A stretch of 64,000 bases of DNA. Origin: Ligustrum vulgare (taxonomy: Eukaryota > Streptophyta > Magnoliopsida > Lamiales > Oleaceae). The notes under the pieces were generated by a model. The model was not told the DNA's origin. It searched no databases and worked only from the letters and a program-made list of their open reading frames with translations. The stretch is from NCBI GenBank assembly GCA_963555705.1, contig OY743174.1:58240234-58304233 (forward strand), in the 5' to 3' direction. The translations under genes were made by a program, and so were the position numbers. Positions 30,860 to 42,753 of the stretch are shown piece after piece. The stretch's first letter is position 1. Each line of letters starts with the position of its first letter.

Positions 30860-33792
30860 CACTACAAGAAACATTGGATGTTCCTATAGATCTCGAAGTC
30901 TTCCCTATATGTTAATAGAGACGACAAAGTCGTCCCAATAGGTTCGTTGGGATAGGTCAATTAGGACGGCAACAGTTCGTCCCTACAGAGCTTTACTTTA
31001 TTGGGACGACTTGGTGATCTATAGGGACGACTAAAGTCATCCCAATAAAATGATCCAAATTCGTTCACACTCGTCCCAATACCTATAGCGACGACTATTG
31101 TCGTCCCAATAGACCACATTATTGGGACAACATTATTTTCGTTTGTCGTTTCTAATAATTTTCGTATTTCATAGCTTTTTACTGCATTTTTTTATTTATG
31201 AAATATTAATTATTAATTATTTTATTTATCGTAATATTTCAATATTTTAATTAATTATTAATATAAACAATACTACAAAGTAAACAAATGCATGCAAAAT
31301 TTAAAGCTTAATTTTTTGACAATAAAATGTAGTAGCTTGAATATTAACAAAAGTTTTACACATAAAAATTAAACGATTCGTAAATATCATAAAGACATGT
31401 CGTCCTCATCACTAGCATCATCGTGCATATCAAACATGTTCGATTGGGGAGCCGACGGAGGTTGTGACGGTGGGGGTTGCGTAGGTGGGGGTTGCGACGA
31501 TGGGGGTGGCAGAGGTGGAGGCAGCATGTAGGGCATGACCCATAAACCTGACCGCTCCACCCTAATAAACTACTCATAGCAAGAAAATCACTAAATGTCC
31601 ACAAAAGAGCTGCATGCATTCTAAATAAACCATTGTTACTTGATGCATCACGTGTATCGACGCTAGTAGCCCACAACTCATTCAACTCATCTACTAATGG
31701 GCGTAAAAACACATCTATGTCCTTCCCGGGGATTGAGGACCCAGTATCAAGAGGGTTAACATCAAGTTCTCTTCTTTCATGCACATCCAAGATGGTAAAT
31801 TGTACACAGTTAAAACCACTGGCCACATGCTATATGACAGACTCATGTTACCAAATGGAATAAAATCATCAGCAGATAAACCCAGACATACATTTTCATA
31901 TTTCGCAGGAAAAATTTGGGTGGTTCTTGTTAAAATCCTGCCATGCCTTGCCATCTACGGGATGCCTCAATTGATCTTCGTCTCTCGAGTATCTTATATT
32001 ATGCCACCTCATTTCTTTCGCAGTATGTGTTGTTGCAAATAAATGCTTTAGTCTTGGGGTTAACGGGAAATAACGCAACACTTTATGTGGCACATTCTTT
32101 CCAGACGACTTTTCTGCTTTTTGTATCTAACAACTTTCAGAACATACCGGACAAATTTTTTTAGATGCATTCTCCTTCCAAAATAATGCACAATCATTCT
32201 TGCAAACATGAATAGATTCGTACCCCAATCCCAGCTTTGACATCAGTTTCTTAGTTTCGTAATGAGAGCTAGCAAGATTGATTTTCGAAAATGCCAACTT
32301 CAAGAAATTTAATAGTCTGTCAATCGACGTATTTTTCCACTTATTTGCAACCTTCAAATGCATCAACTTAGCTAAAAATTTCAAAGACGAGAATGACGAA
32401 ACACCAGGTAACAATTTCTGAATGCAGAGCCTCGAACAACTCATCATAATGGTTATCAGAAGATCCCGCTGTAGATTCATCCTCAACTACATTATTTAAA
32501 ACATCTGCCATCTCATCTCCTATACACATCCCTTCATTTTGTGTTGGAAAATTGACAGGCTCAACCTCACTCTCCCCGTGATAAATCCATTTTTCATAAC
32601 TCTCCAAGAAGCCTTGACGGAAAATGTGTACCTCAGCGTCATCTACTAATTTCCACCTCATGTTTATACACTTTTTGAACGGACATCTAATCATTTTCCT
32701 ATCATTTGCTAGCAGTCTTGCCATGTTTATAAATGCTTTCATACCATTCCAAAACTCAATATATTTTTCCGCGTCTTCTATTCAACTTGATCCAACTCTT
32801 ATCCATATCTATTTTCACTTCAAATTTGTTGTAACTGTAATCACATAACACAAAATAAATATTAAGAGAATTATATCCGTCACGTGAAAATGTCCTAACA
32901 CCTTATCACTCCAATACTAAATTAAGATAAGGGCCCTAACCATTCGACATTAATTTACAAATTACGAGTTGCGTTAATATTTCATGTTAGCTCTTCTATT
33001 TCGCGTAAATAAATAAAAATTTGATAGCATCTCCTCTATATTCTCCTAAGTGCAAGCACTATGTTAAAACATAGTCCACACCCGGAGAATAAAAGGGAGA
33101 CACTACATAATTCTACATGGGAATATAGAAGTTATAACAAGAAATAATTATAATAACGCAATTCGCGACTCATAAATCAATGTGTCCAAAATGGGACAAT
33201 TCAAAGATTATTTTATAAACCACAAACTTCCCAATATGAGGAAGGGTGTGATCTACGAAATAATCTCTAAACGGTTTTATAAGTAGTATGAAAGTGCAAT
33301 GAAGTGTATAGAATTAACTACACATGTAATAGACAATAAATAAAATGATAATATATGAAAAATAGACATACCAAAATCTTCAAATGCACCTCAACTAGAG
33401 ATTATTGGATTTCTAATGAGAGAGAAGAGGGGGATGAGCTAAGAGGATCTGAGAATCATTTCGCAGGGCAGAGGATGAAATATCTAATAACACTATTGGG
33501 ACGACTTAGGTCATCCCTATAGGTATTCTTTGTCGTTCCTACAGACTTGACGGGAGTAAAAGGCGCCAACATTGCCGCCAATTCGTGATATTTTATTATT
33601 GGGACTAGATGTCGTCCCTAATATTAATAGGGACGACTTGGTGTCGTCCTTGTTACCAAATTTTAGGCTGTAAAATTACCGTCAATTCACAATATTTTTA
33701 TAGAGACGGAATTTGATATGTCATCCCTATAGGGTAACTTATTAGGGATGACACAATAACTGTCGTCCCTGTTGATACTTTTTCTTGTAGTG
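30860..33792 (-). mobile_element. CACTA element 1, internally deleted
   Basis: Termini CACTACAAGAAA at 30860 and its reverse complement tttcttgtagtg ending 33792; the 3-bp duplication cat lies on both sides. Both subterminal regions (30.9-31.15 kb, 33.48-33.78 kb) are packed with GGGACGAC/GTCGTCCC in both orientations, the expected TnpA-binding layout. At 2.9 kb it is far shorter than autonomous CACTAs. It retains the 5' part of TNP2 fused to the tail of a second gene. Confidence 0.9.
31384..32806 (-). pseudogene. CACTA TNP2-type transposase remnant with Pro-rich tail
   Basis: Starts MDKSWIKLNR (32806), with a frameshift after it. The transposase-associated domain follows (MIRCPFKKCINMRW, HGESEVEP). 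Then come TNP2 blocks: YESIHVCKNDCALFWKE, KKICPVCSESC, VLRYFPLTPRLKHLF and MRWHNIRYSRDEDQLRHPVD. There are several stops near 31.9 kb and then GKDIDVFLRPLVDELNELW. After about 31560 the sequence jumps to a Pro/Gln-rich, GA/CT-rich stretch (31430-31530) ending in an acidic tail. This is best read as the 3' end of the second CACTA gene joined by an internal deletion. Inactive. Confidence 0.8.
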
Positions 33793-33795
33793 CAT

Positions 33796-34540
33796 ATATC
33801 TGTATCCCTACGCCTATCGTCTTAAGCATTCTAGTCATATTTGTATAGCTGGCACTAAAAAATAAATAAAATTGCGTTCCCCACTGCCCCCATCCCTAGA
33901 GCTTTGTAGAGGAAGTTAATCGCGGGATGTGCCTTAATTGAGTATTTTCTATTCACCTTCGGTGAAAGTATTTAGCCCTTATTTTGTGGAGATTAAAATC
34001 AAATTGTAGTTAGATTTTTGATAAAAATTGATGAGATATATAGTTAAAAAGTTGTCGATCCCATAAAATATATGATTAAGATTGATTGTAAACTTTCAAC
34101 TCAGATTAAAATGTATAACATCATCAACATTTGGTCGCTAGGGTTTAATTTTAGATTTGATAATATTATTAAAAAATTGATTGATTCACCATCTTTAATG
34201 TCTTTAACGACCAATATGATATGGTTGCTATATATAAAGATGACAAAATAATTTGACCCGAATCCGACGAGTACCGGACCCGAATGGTGCAAAAAATGCA
34301 CCCCACAAGTCGGCAGGACAAGTTTGGGGCGTGTTCGAGCGAGTCGCAGTTTGGAGCTGGTCTTAGCCACCTCGAACCTGCCCCCAAATAATTAATTAAA
34401 AAAAATAAATAGAGAAAAAAAGGGAAAAATAATTGAAAAAATAAAAAAAATGCTAAATAAATAAACAAAGCGGCTGGTTGACCTGCCCCACCCTGAAATT
34501 CCCAGGCCGGGCTCGGGTTTGGCATGTTAGTGAGATCAAC
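33796..34540. other. Intergenic; degenerate GC-rich repeat at 34.22-34.53 kb
   Basis: No gene. 34220-34530 has GC-rich ends (gacccgaatccgacgagtac; ggccgggctcgggtttgg) around an AT-rich middle, like a decayed hAT non-autonomous element. No clear duplication at the borders. Confidence 0.4.
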
Positions 34541-34544
34541 AATA

Positions 34545-36230
34545 ATCTAAGTATTTGTTAATTTGAATTTTAGATAGGTACTACTCTTTTTTACTGAATT
34601 TTTTTTTTAGTTTTTTTTTTTTTTTTGGGTGAAAACTTATGTTAGTTTTTTTTTTGTATGAATGCTTTTGTTTATTATATGATTATTAATGCTATGTTAT
34701 GGACTTATGGCGAAACTGCTTGGGCATTGATTTTTCCGGCCCTTGAGAAAGTAGGTGAGAGGATCGATGTTCAGTAGAAGTGGGGTTAAAGCAGCCACAA
34801 CACATCTCCCTTTACTTAATAGGGCTAACTAATATGGGGCTGTGTCAAATGTTCTTTATATTCAGGTAATATTTTGTTCAATTTTTCAATTTTTAACAGA
34901 CACGAAGTTGAAATTTGCAATATTGAAAAACAGAAAATAATAGAATTATCAGGAAACATATAGCTGCTAGAGGAAAATACAAGATAATGTAAAAAATAAA
35001 ATAAAATAAAAAGTGTGCAAGATCAAGATATTGCAAAAATGATAAGAGCGAAGTCTTCTCAGATCATTAAACTTGGAATAGAATCTCATTTAAAAGGAAT
35101 GGCCGGCCCTAACATTAGGCGGACAAGGCGGCCACCCAAGGCCCCCAACCATACCCCAAATAAAAAGGCCCCTAAATCGAGGAGTTTAAATATATAAGTT
35201 CTGAATAAGAAATGATGAACAATAAATTTAACATTAGCTTAGTTGGTTGAAGAGAGGAATTTAGCTTGAAATGATTACCATGATTGGGGGCTCAATTTTT
35301 CCTACCAACGAATTTTAATTTTTTAAATTCTTTGTAGTTAATTTTTTGTCATACTTATTTATAGCCTAAGCCCCCAATTAATTTTCAGTTTGGAGACCCG
35401 CTTGGCCCCTGAAAACTCAGGGCTTGCCCTGTTAAAAGGAAATGATGAATTAAAAAACGCTTGCATACTCCAACGTAAATACACATACGGATCAAATTCT
35501 TAACCAGTGCTTGTCATTATTGTACACAATTTTCATTTCTTCAACATAAGAAAAAAGAAGTGTAATTCATGGATTATTCTTTTCTACATTGCTCAAGTGT
35601 GACAATTTTCATGATCATAAAAGAGGCTCTCACAATTTGATTGGAAAAGCCTTGAGTGGAATGGCCTTCTCTAATGTAAGTCCAAATCTCTCAGTCATAT
35701 CAATCTCTTCCAATTTTATTCCCTCTTCAAGTTTCCATTCAAAGTTGCTTATAAAAGTGGCTAGCATGAGGTGCACCATCCGACGGGCCAAGGGCAAATC
35801 GTCCTCCCGGCACCAAAAGGAATGAGCTCAAAATCTTGACCTAGGAAATCCGTTTCGCGATCTAAAAATCTTTCGGGCATAAACAAATCCGGACTCGGCC
35901 AATTCTTTGAATCTCTACCGCTTGCCCATACATTAACTAGAATTTGTGCATTTTTAGGGACCAAGTAGCCATTGATCTCTACATCGGCATCGGCTTTACG
36001 AGGTACTAAAAGGGGTGCGGCAGGGTGGAGCCTAAAGGTTTCTTTCACCACAGCCTGCAAGTATGGGAGTCTTGAAATGTCTGATTCTTGAATTAGACTG
36101 TTCATTCCAATTACATCCCTTAGCTCATTTCTAGCTTTTACTATCTTCTCGGGGTTGCGCAATAACTCGGCCATTGCCCACTCAACTGCACTTGAAGTTG
36201 TATCTGCACCAGCAATAAATAAATCCTACA
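34545..36230. repeat. Segmental duplication, copy 1 (CYP76 gene end and 3' flank)
   Basis: Matches 46452-47017 plus 63309-64000 in the same orientation. Shared blocks include gagaggatcgatgttcagta, gggctaactaatatggggct and the P450 second exon. Copy 1 has the 334-bp insertion 35099-35432; copy 2 has the 16-kb copia/gypsy nest. Confidence 0.9.
35099..35432. mobile_element. hAT-like non-autonomous element, 334 bp
   Basis: The 8-bp duplication taaaagga (35091-35098 and 35433-35440) flanks it. The paralogous copy at 46.98 kb has a single taaaagga with no insert, so it is a proven empty site. Ends are atggccggcccta and, reverse-complemented, acagggcaagccctg. GC-rich ends with runs of ggcccc. Confidence 0.85.
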
Positions 36231-37612
36231 AGCAAAGAGAAGTTAATTACGTTCTTAATCAAAATCCGATCTTAATATTCCATCTGTTAGTCCTTTCTAA
36301 AAGCATAAAAGCTGCTCAACATGGCATTAAATTCGATACAAGGCATATGTTCAAGCATCGTTGCAACCTATTTGTCATAAATTTTGTGTGTTTTGATTAA
36401 GGTCCATTTGATTGCACGAGTGGAAAGAACACGAATTTCAAGAAAATGAATTCATGGAAACTTATTTTTCTAGAAATTAAAAGTTTAACGTGTTTGATTA
36501 AATTTATTTTTTAGATAGAAAAGTGGGAAATTTTTCGAATTTGGTTATTTAATTTGCATTATTTTCCATAGAGAATTTTGTAAATTTGAGTTATTTTTGT
36601 CATTTTTTTCGGAAAAGAACTGAAATTGTTGAGAGAGAGAGAGAGAGAGAGTGTGTACTATAACATTTATAAATTGATTTATTTATGTTTTTAAAGTGAT
36701 TATATGATTAAAAAGTGAGGAGATAAAATGTCTTTAATTAAATTTATAAATTAAAATGGTCGTGTTGGATGAATTTGTGAATAGTGACGTCAAAACAAGT
36801 AGAAAGATAGTTTGTAAATTCGTGTCGAAAATTGGATAGAGTAACGGCAAGGAAAATACAACAATAAGAAGAAGCAGAGTAGGGATAAAGTCGAGGCAAG
36901 AGTTGGATTCTTTGTCCTTAAGTCGAATTTGCCCTACAACGGTGCGTACGGATTCCGGCAATCGACTCCCAAGATACAACGGTTACACTTGTGTTTGTAG
37001 CACTCCAAAACACAAGTACAATGAACCAAATTTTGGCTTATGTACTCCAAGGATGAAATGAAAGAAAATCAAAACAAATGCAATGATTTTATTTTTGGAG
37101 AGAAGAAAGGATAATATATGTTTTGCATATCAAATTGTGAGGAATAGGATACCCAAATGGTCCTATTTATAGACCATGAAAGGGTATGGACGAAATGGTT
37201 GAATCCCCGTTTGTGCGCCCGAAGCGGCGAAGTGGCAAACAATTTTGCCTAAACGGATTGAGCCGAGCTTTTGAGTATTTAGTCAAAGTGGACACGAAGT
37301 CACTTTAATCGATTTTCGATTTTCGATTTATTTAACCAATATCCAACAAGTTGCACTACGAGGGTTTCTGCTGGAGAAGACTGGATCGTATTTTTGCAAT
37401 ACATCTTTGGCTAATTCGGGTGATGAAACAGTTACAACGTTAAGACACCCTAATTTAAGATATATTAAGGGTCCATAGGTTTTGGAGAGTTTGGCCAGTG
37501 ACTGATGGGGTTTCTTGCCTAGTTTTAGCATGTTTCCGATGATGGCCCCGGCGGGAGCTTGCCGGATTTCCGTTGCTTGGAATTTAATGTTTGGAAAAGA
37601 ATCCATATCCAT
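35630..37612 (-). pseudogene. CYP76-type cytochrome P450, broken copy 1
   Basis: Exon 1 fragment 37612-37350: ATG (MDMDSF) but the usual membrane anchor and the PPGP hinge are degenerate, then IIGNMLKLGKKPHQSLAKLS and KTYGPLIYLKLG. It stops after SSRNPRSAT, and about 200 residues are missing. Exon 2 36225-35630 begins at acceptor ttgtag with the I-helix [20 protein letters not shown], then KETFRLHP (ExxR of the K-helix), PERFLDRE and FGAGR. A 10-bp deletion near 35808 relative to copy 2 shifts the frame right at the heme-binding Cys (RICPG). P450 monooxygenases of this clade oxidise terpenoids and other small molecules at the ER. This copy cannot bind heme. Confidence 0.9.
36763..37347. repeat. 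Possible solo LTR in CYP76 copy 1
   Basis: Begins tgttggatga and ends atatccaaca: TG...CA with an 8-bp inverted end, right where exon 1 is cut. On the - strand a TATA-like box (tctataaataggac) lies near 37165. No target duplication was found, so the left border is uncertain. Confidence 0.4.
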
Positions 37613-37723
37613 ATGATAGATAGAAGAATAATAAGAAATGGTAGGAAATCCATGGAAATGTTTTTTTTTTTTTTTTTTCCCCTTTGCTGTCTTTCTATAT
37701 ATGGAGCTGCCGACTGACGGCAA

Positions 37724-38390
37724 TCACAAAATGTAGTGATACATGATTTTTTTAAAATACGTGTCGAAAATGACTATAAACTATTTATAAGACTCTGGTA
37801 CGGTAATAGTGTTTTTTTTGGGTTTTTGTTTTGTTTTTAAACCCTACAATTTTCAATACAATTTTTTAACCACATCTTTTTTCTCTTCAATTTTTAACCC
37901 TCCAATCATCTCGAGATACGTGAAAAACACCAAAAAAACCGTGTACTTTTTGAAAAAACGCCGCGAAACGGTTGCAAAATTTTCAGCCCTGAAAATGATA
38001 AATTACAAGTGGACCATAAATATGGAATTGTCTCATGGTTCAAAAGATTCGACCGAAAAGGTTTAACATGGACGACTTCTGGCATGCCTGGCGGCTATAC
38101 AATGATGTGGGCCTGTGTGGGGGCGTATGTGAAGATTCCTCTACAGAACAGAGCTGTTCGGTAAGTTTGGTTTTTATTGGTTTTTTTTATTTTTAAAATT
38201 TTTTTAAACTATACAATTTTTCAAATCAATCTCTGACTCTACACATTTTCTCTCTCCATTATTTAACCATTCATCTACCTAAAAAAAAAAAAAACCATTT
38301 TTTTTTATCACTGACCGCCGAATAGGGGCTAAATAAATCAAACTTCATGAGTTTAGGGAAAATAAGTTTGCCATAGATATATTCCTAACT
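37724..38390. other. CYP76 copy 1 upstream flank
   Basis: No gene. Repeated short words (caatttttaacc, ctctccatt) suggest an old foldback or MITE remnant at 37.8-38.3 kb. Confidence 0.35.
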
Positions 38391-39160
38391 TATATAAGAG
38401 AGAAAAGAAGTTTATTATTCATTTAATATTCATAAGGCTAACATCATTTTTTTGTTTAATGACGTCATTTTTTACTCTTTTCTATAATAAAGACGTTATT
38501 TTTTAATTAATTAATTAATTAATTTATTTTTAATATAACTTCATAATAATTAATAATTTAACTTAACTTAACTTATATATGTTTTTTTTAGTTTTTTTTT
38601 AAACTTCTTTTAATTTTTTCTTCCTTTAAATTCTCCTATAATATTATTTCATAATAACTTACTTAACTAAGTTTAAATTTAACTAACTTATATAAAAGAG
38701 GCAAAGCCTCATTAACTTAACTTCATTTTTTTTTTTTTTTTTAAGATTCTCCTATAATATAGATTCATAATAACTTAACTTATATATATTTTTTAAAAAA
38801 AAAAATATTCTATAATATAACTTCATGTTAACTTAACTAATATGATTTAATAATAACTTAACTTTAACAGACTTACATAAAGAGGTAAAGCCTATTTACT
38901 GTTCATTTACTAATGACGTCATTTTTTTAATAATAAATTCTCATATAATATAACTTAACTTATATAATTTTTTTTTTTTTAATTCTCCTATAATACAACT
39001 TCGTAATAACTTAACTTAACTTATATATATATAACTTCACAATAACTTAAATAATATAACTTAACTTACCTTATATAAAAGAGTCAAGGCCTCTTTACTG
39101 TTCATTTACTATTCATAAGGCTGACGTCATTTTTTTTTTCCATAGCTAATCTATAGATAA
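38390..39160. repeat. Degenerate AT-rich repeat, about 4 units
   Basis: Successive units at about 38.39, 38.69, 38.87 and 39.06 kb share tataaa(a)gaggcaaagcct, ttactgttcatttact and gacgtcatttttt, separated by taacttaacttatata runs and ttctcctataatat. Confidence 0.65.
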
Positions 39161-40252
39161 GCTACCGATTTACTTTTAGTTTGCTATAGTTGTTTGGAAC
39201 ATATTTATTTGCATTTTCCCTCTTAGAAGGGTGAACAAAGGTCGATTACAAATTACGTATGGTCATTACTGAATAATATTTTCTTTCTGACAGTTTCTAC
39301 AACCAATTATTTTGAATGATATTTTTTTCTAACACTTTCTACAACCAATTATTAAAGAGGCGAAAATAAATGTCCACGAAAATCTTTAAAAATCCATATA
39401 CACTAGTACAGAAAGACTCATTCGCGTCGGTTGTAAAACACAATACGCGTCGATTGTAGAGGCGATGTATATGACGCAGACGCGTAAAGTCTTGACTTTA
39501 CGTGTCGGTTGTAATGTTACAACCAACGCCTAAAGTCAATTTTTTTTAATTATAAATATACCCACTAAAGGTTATGGCTTGCAATTATTTTAACGTGTCC
39601 TGACATTACCAAATATATCGTCATCGAATATATATAATCGACATATTCGTAATAAGTAAAAAAAAACATTTATATTTACAAGATTGTTAATTTATTATAC
39701 AAATACGTAAATGAAGTTTGAATGAAAAAGATTTACATACACACATCAACGAAGTATTTTGCCCATAAGTTTTGAATCTTCATGATTTCCTATGTTGAGT
39801 TGTATTCTTTAAATGCCTCAATCAATTAAAATGAACAATTAATTATTTGTTAATAAAAATAAAGTCATAATTAAAAAATCTCATTCTTCTAAATTATACC
39901 TTTTCTAACGACTCGAGTTAAAAGTGTTCTGTGACTATCTCATACATATTTCTCATAACGTAATAGCCACACTCAGAACCCCCAGGTTGTTGAGGACACT
40001 GAAATTCTTAAATTGTAAACGAACATTAATAATCAAACTAAATAAAATATTGAAATAATTCAAATATCTGTAATAAACTTTAAATCTGCGTTCTCATACC
40101 TTTATATTTTTCCACGTTGTATTCATTTTTGTCCTAAAGCCTCCACATACCCAATACGGTTTGAAAACCCTAAAGTTTTAATAAATTATATGAAAAAATT
40201 ACAGAATAATAATTAGACTCAAATTTTCTACAGAAATTTTGACAGAGTCTCC

Positions 40253-41147
40253 TGATGTGATCCCGGGAGGGGGGACGACGAACACGCGGAATTAACGCCG
40301 GGAAAGTTCCGAATTCAGGTTGGAACAGACGGTAACACTACGACCCGAGCCTCACGACGCAAGAACCAGGGGCATATTAAACCCGAGATCCGTTACGATG
40401 CGGAAACAAGAACCGTAATGGTTTGAACGCCACAAGGAATGTCCAGATCCTTGATAAGTTCAGTTTGGTGAACGCCACAAATATCTCACAATATTTGATA
40501 AGTTCGAATTAAAGGGAATCCTCACATTTAGAGAGTAAAAACACTCAATATATTTCATTCAATAATCAAAGTCTTTTCTTTTGTATTACAACGAAGACGC
40601 CTTTATATAGGCAACCAGAATAAAAATCCTAGTCTACTTAGGAAACTAAATTAAATCTAATCTAATTAGGGAATAGATAAATTCTATCAAAATAGACTCC
40701 TAATTTAATTGGAAACAATAATAAAAACAAAGTAAATCTAATCCTATATTTAAGGAAATAAAAATCCGCATGATTTGCATTAATTTGGAATTACGGCCGT
40801 GACACCATCATTTACGGCCGTAACTGTGCTTCTGCTTAAGGATTACGGCCGTGATCATAAACTTACGGCTGTAACTTTGAAAACCTAAAATTCTTCATTT
40901 TGATCCGAGAGTGACTTACGGCCGTGAGAATATTTGGTTACGGTCGTAACTTTGCTTCTGCATAATTTTTTGATTTTCTTGGTTTCCAACTCGATTCTCG
41001 GCTTGTCTCTTGGCTTGCTCACTTGGTTTAGCCTCGAACCTTGTTCACTCTCGCAATGCTTGATCTGTGAAGCTCTTCGAACATGCTGGAAGCTTTGTTT
41101 GGCTTGATTTGTAGTTCTTTCCGTCAAGCCCGCCATGATTCTCATCA
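40253..41147 (-). repeat. Solo LTR inside CACTA element 2
   Basis: 895 bp, TG...CA on +, flanked by tctcc (40248-40252, 41148-41152). It interrupts a sequence whose uninterrupted counterpart (gcaaaacctcccttataaat type) occurs at 45.32 kb. On - a TATA box (cctatataaagg) lies near 40605-40617. Upstream of that is a cluster of six ttacggccgtaa-like motifs (40791-40950). Confidence 0.85.
40791..40950 (-). promoter_or_regulatory. Palindromic TTACGGCCGTAA cluster in solo LTR
   Basis: Six copies of (t)tacggccgt(a/g)a or one-base variants in 160 bp; the core is a perfect 12-bp palindrome in one copy. In the LTR's own direction they lie about 170-330 bp before the TATA box. Confidence 0.55.
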
Positions 41148-42753
41148 TCTCCCTTATAAATTGAATTTATCCAACCTGTAAAGAGACCCTGCTATAGAAT
41201 ACTATCACAACTTCTCAACAATCACAACATAAATGCATCAATATCATCACAACTTCACAATCAATTTCACCATAACTCTACAATCAATTTCACCACAACT
41301 CAACAATTACTTCATGAAAATTATCCTAACTTATCCACTTATAAATGAAAACCATGATCAAGGAAATAATTACTTACATATTCAATATCGGTTTGATATC
41401 AATGTCACGCTTCGATGCAGCAGCTGAATCCAAGAAGTACACTGTATTCTTCTGAGGAGAAATCACTAGCAACATCCAGTGGTTCCTACATATTATGAAC
41501 GTGTAAATACAACTTTAAACATCATACGAATTAACTGAGGTAAAAAAAGAGAGAATATCAGTTATCTTACTCCTGAAAATATGGTGCTACAATGAATTCT
41601 TAGATTGCATTGCCTTCATGTGTCAGCCATATAAGTTACAATACCATTCACATTTATTCTGGCCGTAATCAACGCAATGTGTGTCGGAGACATGAATCCA
41701 ATCGATTCAATACCGTATTGCTGACACAACTCATGAAGGTACCTGAAATAGGTAAAAGTAAGAAATAGAAATAAAATAATGATTTAATTAAATTGAAGTT
41801 ATAATTTGTGGTCAGAAGTCTTACAATGAAAATACTTGTAGGATAGATATATCCAACCATTGCATCGTAAGAAAATCGGTGATGTCTCCGACTGTAACAA
41901 AAATACTATCATCGAACGTACTGTTGAACATAGAGTCATCTACGTTCACCCGATAGAAGTCATCACCAACAAGCAATCGAAGGATCAGAGTGTGTAACAT
42001 TTTGCATTTATCATCCAGACGTTGTAACATCTCATCGTCAACAATCGCAGGTCGCGAGTAGATGACATTTTGAAACTCTGAGGCATTTTCCCTTCATTAG
42101 ATTTTTTACCTGTTTTGGTGCATCTTCCTATCATAAGACAATTTTAAACATCATAACACGTCTAATACACATTAAAAAGAAACAGAAACTTTTATATAAC
42201 TAAATATTATTACCTCTCCGAAAATCACAAATTCCTTGGGCCATTGAAAGAAGCTTCTAATAGCTTCCCCCACCGTGGTGTGGTATTGAGATGAAACTGG
42301 AAGATAGAACACTTCTACACTATGTATAACATGGTCAATGGACACCTTAGCATGATCAAGCCAGAGTGGTTAATGATGGACCACAGTCTCAGGTCCGAAT
42401 AGATAAACCATCCCTCTCACCACTATTTGTTTCTCACCATCAACACTTACAGCGAGACGACAAGGGATCGGCTTCTATTATACAACATGATTGAACATAT
42501 ATTTTAGCCCTTCTAGTTGAAATAACATAAGTAATGTTAAATTTTTTTAAATAATTTAAAATTAAATACCTGAAGCCCATTAAATGGATCTGGATCCACA
42601 GTGTGACAACTGCTGCGAGTTGGTGGTCGACGCTATAGATTTACTTCCACCTCGGCCTCAAGATTTACGCCCAAGCGCTGGAGGATAGCATCATATTTAC
42701 CGAATTTACTCTGCATCTCCGACATGGTCTCACGCCTGACCCCCTCGATAATA

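Larger units (their letters stand above)
39920..42660 (-). pseudogene. CACTA second gene with C48 (ULP1-like) peptidase domain
   Basis: Exons recognised on -: VGEAIRSFFQWPKEFVIFGE (42.3-42.2 kb); DEMLQRLDDKCKMLHTLILR and MQWLDISILQVFSL (42.03-41.83 kb), continuing YLHELCQQYGIESIGFM; HWMLLVISPQKNTVYFLDSA with the catalytic His and Asp (41.49-41.39 kb); then, beyond a solo LTR, QPGGSECGYYVMRNMYEIV with the catalytic Gln and Cys (39.99-39.93 kb). All four catalytic positions can be read, but the LTR separates His/Asp from Cys. Plant CACTAs commonly carry such a gene; its function is not established. Confidence 0.75.

Noticed and set aside
36734..36979. 81-aa minus ORF with a hydrophobic stretch, considered as the P450 membrane anchor
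   Set aside because: It lies downstream of the P450 N-terminal fragment in gene direction and inside the putative LTR, so it cannot be the anchor.
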